DNA of 64,000 nucleotides, taken from positions 682,001 to 746,000 of the forward strand of contig JAYKXP010000018.1 of NCBI GenBank assembly GCA_037176845.1. The letters run 5' to 3'. The notes under the pieces were generated by a model. The model ran no database searches and was not told where the DNA came from. It saw only the letters and a list, made by a program, of their open reading frames with translations. Shown piece after piece: positions 60,707 to 64,000 of this stretch. Source of the DNA: Paramarasmius palmivorus. Its lineage: Eukaryota; Basidiomycota; Agaricomycetes; Agaricales; Marasmiaceae. A program made the translations under genes and the position numbers. How positions within the stretch are numbered: position 1 is the stretch's first letter; each line of letters starts with the position of its first letter.

Positions 60707-62249
60707 ATGGCCAACATCAAAGATTATATGAGCAACACGGTCGACCACCCTGCACTGCGAGCTCGCATGGAGCCTCAAGGAGCCCTCCACGAGCTGCCGA
60801 AGACTATAGAACGGCTTGGCGGAAGTTGGGCAGGCATGGCTACAGTCGAGGAGCTCACCACCATTGACCAGCCCAACACTTATTCACGAAACTATGTCAA
60901 TGTAGATTCTGATGGAGCTGAGAAGGTTTTCATGTACATCGGCGAAATCCTTGGATTTGAACAGGGAACTGCCCTCGCCCCTTTCGGGAATTTTAGTATA
61001 CCTGAAAAAGGGGTAAGCCGTTGATTCGAATCTGGACAATTTACCTTCACTTACTCTTGGATATCCAGAACGCCAAACCCATGGTAGACGACACCACGGT
61101 GAAACAGATAATTGTGTTAGGCCCACCGACCTTTGGAGACGAATATGTTCAAGGCTGTTTCATCAATCAAGTGGTCGCTGTGCATGAAGCAATCACTGAG
61201 GAGGGTGAAGCGGAGAAGAAAGCGAATGTGGTGCGTTGCATGGACTTCGACCAGCTCGTCCGCTGACATATACCCAGGGATTTACATCTGTCCGTCCTCC
61301 GTATAGGCACATAGTTGCTGGAGATCATCTCACCCCCGACGCATTAGTTTTCCACACAGAGCGCCTTTACGACGTAAGGAATCACTGTTGCATCATCTAT
61401 ACGTTTCTTACCCTATTCCAGATTCCTCCTGATCTTAGAGGTATCCAAGTCGACTCCGGGTCTTCCGACTCTGCGAAGGCGAAGCCGGTCAAGTACGAAC
61501 GGGTGTCTTTGAAAAGATCCGTGCCCGGTAGTAGTGAAGGGTCTGCGAACTCTGCGAGCTCCGAGAAGAAGAAAGAAGGTAGGCGTTCAGGTCCTTTATT
61601 TCACATATCCATTCTAAATTCATCCCAGGCAACGAGGAAACTCCTGCTAAGAAAGTTGCAGTGGGAGATTACATGATCCCGTCACTTCTGCCAGGATATG
61701 GAGGACCCCTCTGCGCTCACTCGAAGGCCCAGTGCGTCGTTCTGGACGTTCGAGACGCCGCAGGCAATCTGGTTCTCCCTCCTGATTACTACAAAGTGAT
61801 TGTTCCTGGAGCTCTTGCCTGGTTAACCGCTGTTCTCAAAGCATGGATTTATATCGACAAAGATAAGAACCTGCGAAGGAAGGTGTGTCAATTTGTAAAG
61901 TTTTGTTGGTGTCTATGCTCACTCTGGATTGTAGTATTACCACCTGTGCATCACCTCTATCGACATTGTCAATAAGTCCCCTTTCGATCCCATCAAGCCA
62001 GAGGTTCGCCTACTCGATCGTCCAATGGCCAATCTTCCTACTCCGAAGAAGCAGGACGGCGGCTTGGTTGCGATGCGGTCGTTGTTGCGTCCGGTTGCTA
62101 CGCCTTCGAATCCTTCTGGTTCCTCTTCGGCATCCTCTTCTACATCCCCTTCCGCATCCTCGTCTGCAACAGCTTCAGATGACGTAGACATGGAAGATAC
62201 TTCCGCGGCGAAAAACCCAAAGCCAGCTAAAGTGCCCAGGCGCAAGTGA
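60707..62249 (+). CDS. Second Helitron gene, function unknown
   Basis: About six exons read in phase from ATG 60707 (MANIKDYMSNTV), through VVLGPPTFGDEY-like and HIVAGDHLTPDA segments, a Ser/Lys-rich linker (SSEKKKE) and VGDYMIPSLLPGYGG, to a Ser-rich tail with an acidic patch and KVPRRK at the stop. It starts 66 bases after the Rep-helicase stop on the same strand. It could be a single-strand-binding partner, as some Helitrons carry RPA-like proteins, but I see no OB-fold signature. Confidence 0.6.
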
Positions 62250-62774
62250 TCCACAACTCCTCGCAGCTGTAATACAACCTATACTTTTTTTTAATTTGAC
62301 CTACCCAACTCTTGGAAACCTCTATGTTCTTACCTTATCTTGATTCTATCCCGTTCGCCCCGCATTTAATCAATACAACTGTTATGGTTTAGTCTTCGTT
62401 TAGCATACCCAGCCAATATAATTATTGCTGTAAATACCTTACCTTGGAGTTATCCCGCCGCATCGAGTCTTCCTGAAAACAAGTCGAACTGGTTCCGCTG
62501 GTAACGGTGAAATGATTATGGTAACACGTGCCTTTTGGATTACATACACTGTCTCTCTTCCGTTGCGTCGATTTCTCGTTTCGTCCAATTCCAATTTGTC
62601 CCCCCTTTCCAATGTCAAGCTCTTGGTGGTGAAACCTCAGCGACCGATCGGGAACATTGCCAGAGGACGACAGGGGCTCTCAACATCTGAACGTCGGTAT
62701 AAAGATGTACACTGGACATGGCAGTGACATCCTTGCAGTTGGCAGGTTCTCTGCGAAGTGAGTGTTTGTGCCGT
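62250..62774. other. Interval without a gene
   Basis: Nothing coding recognised. It should contain the 3' end of the Helitron. CCGT (62771-62774) directly precedes element X. Confidence 0.4.
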
Positions 62775-64000
62775 TGTGAGGGTACCAGAACGAAATCGCT
62801 GAAAAAACAGTCATTTTGACACTAATTGTTGTGTTCAGAATCGCACTAGTACATCATACTAAGTACTATATGGACTTGGTAGCACTACTAGGAACCTAGT
62901 AGTGCGCATATGACGAAGAATAAGATAGGCATGCACTGCGTAGTGAATACTAGCTGCGCGCGCATAGACGTTGATGTCGTCGTTAGCCCTATATGATTGC
63001 GCTAGGGTACGCGTTGAAACCTGTAGACCGTATCTATACTCTATTACCAGGCTGGAACCTTACGAGGACATGCTACTGTACATGGTAGACTTCCTAGTAG
63101 GTCATATGGCTACACTATACTCGCGCTATGGGACATATGAGATGGGATAGTGAACGAGGACCAACTACCACAGCGTAGAAGGACCCTAGGGGACGAATCA
63201 GAGCTATATACCAAATACGGTAGAAGCTGGAGGTGCGAGTCACCTCCGAGAGCAGAGTTACCCGGATTAGAAATGTCCGAGTAACCGGGTCATCGATACG
63301 AGGGCCATATGGGGGCTTAACAGCTTTCCATATCGATCGGAATATCCCTCGAGCTTCGAGTTGGGATTCCTACTGCTAGTACAGACACTAGTGAGGGACA
63401 TATAGTCCTATAACAAGGAAACAGATAGGATTCTGTGCCAGGACTGTCCTAGGACATAGACAATATAATATAGAACTACAAGGGCATAGAGCCTACCTTC
63501 CTCGGATACGAATCCGAAGTGTTTCGGTCGAGATCGGACTCCTAGCAAGTTCCGAGCGGAATAACTATGTCCTAGCACCGATATCCGAAACGCACCATGC
63601 GGAACAGCGCCTCCGCGCGCCACTTCCTAGCAACCAAAAAGTAATATGACTCGCAGACCTGCAAAATAATGTCGAATTTAACCGACCATATATATCCAAA
63701 CCTTCTGTTCTGGTAGATACTTACTTCATATGGACAGAATCCTCTCCTCGTTCTCTCATTTCTTGCATAGTTACTATTACTTTATCGTGCCCACTTTCAC
63801 TTATATGTAAAATATGTACGCCCGCGGGTATATAAGCAGCAGGGTTTCCCCTAGGAAGCTCTCAAGCAATTACCCCGCTATATACGTAGCCCTAGAGCTC
63901 AATAGCAAAGTTTTTGACTTCTATCGTTGACCATAGAGGCGACGTGTGTGCTTAGAACAATAACTTAGAAAATAAAACCTTGAAAAGCCCTTCTCTATAT
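62775..64000 (+). mobile_element. Element X, copy 4, cut by the window end
   Basis: Begins TGTGAGGGTACC after CCGT and follows 28735-30470 closely for 1226 bases, including the TATATAAG box near 63828. The right end is outside the window. Confidence 0.88.

Larger units (their letters stand above)
53033..62249 (+). mobile_element. Helitron, outer boundaries not resolved
   Basis: The span covers the Rep-helicase gene and the co-oriented second gene. I found no convincing 5' TC end or 3' hairpin plus CTRR end, so the true limits are uncertain. The right limit must lie left of element X at 62775 or be interrupted by it. Confidence 0.6.

Noticed and set aside
1..64000. Classic RIP with CpA preference
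   Set aside because: The stops and LTR changes I could check are mostly CpG transitions. Only the gag CAA to TAA and the possible stop at 34138 fit CpA, so a CpG-methylation explanation is better. A full dinucleotide count was not possible.

Overview
The window is basidiomycete (mushroom-forming fungus) nuclear DNA and consists almost entirely of nested transposable elements. The evidence for a fungus is short 45-70 bp GT-AG introns in nearly every gene, KDZ (Kyakuja-Dileera-Zisupton) transposases with CxC2 cysteine clusters, a fungal-type TET/JBP dioxygenase, a chromodomain Ty3/gypsy element, a Helitron, and a fragment of a fungal multi-pass membrane protein. There are no rRNA genes, convincing tRNA genes or CRISPR arrays.

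Layout. (1) A chromovirus (Ty3/gypsy) runs from before base 1 to 25719 and carries three insertions. Element A (179-15211, about 15 kb, KDZ type) splits its 5' LTR and is flanked by the 7-bp duplication CTGTAGA. A 3.0-kb near-perfect palindrome (18558-21567) interrupts the RNase H region, flanked by GATCTAC. A 1.77-kb LTR-like element X (22532-24300) interrupts the integrase. (2) 25720-32723 holds a host-like gene, transcribed leftward, broken by a second X copy (28735-30470, duplication CCGG) and cut at its 5' side by a single arm of the palindrome family (31207-32723). (3) 32724-38865 is a KDZ-type gene block C that has no transposase in the window. (4) 38866-52479 is element B: KDZ transposase, TET/JBP dioxygenase, a degenerate PIWI-like stretch with a minisatellite, a small gene, and an accessory gene, bounded by about 200-bp inverted repeats. 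(5) 52513-52897 is the tail of a membrane-protein gene. (6) 53033-62249 is an intact Helitron with a second gene. (7) 62775-64000 is another X copy that runs off the window.

How the parts fit. A, B and the palindrome all begin CAG and end GGTG. A and the palindrome have 7-bp duplications, and B and the palindrome share subterminal sequence, so the palindrome looks like a non-autonomous KDZ passenger. A, B and C each carry one member of a large Ser-rich accessory gene family. A and C share exon sizes in this gene and a divergent neighbour with an RNase H1 N-terminal-like domain, so a KDZ element here appears to be a multi-gene module.

All five in-frame stops in the gypsy pol are TGA where the family has Arg (CGA). 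All three differences seen between its LTR copies are CpG transitions. This fits cytosine methylation and deamination of TEs beside a gene for a presumed 5mC oxidase. Both KDZ transposase genes and the Helitron gene are open throughout.
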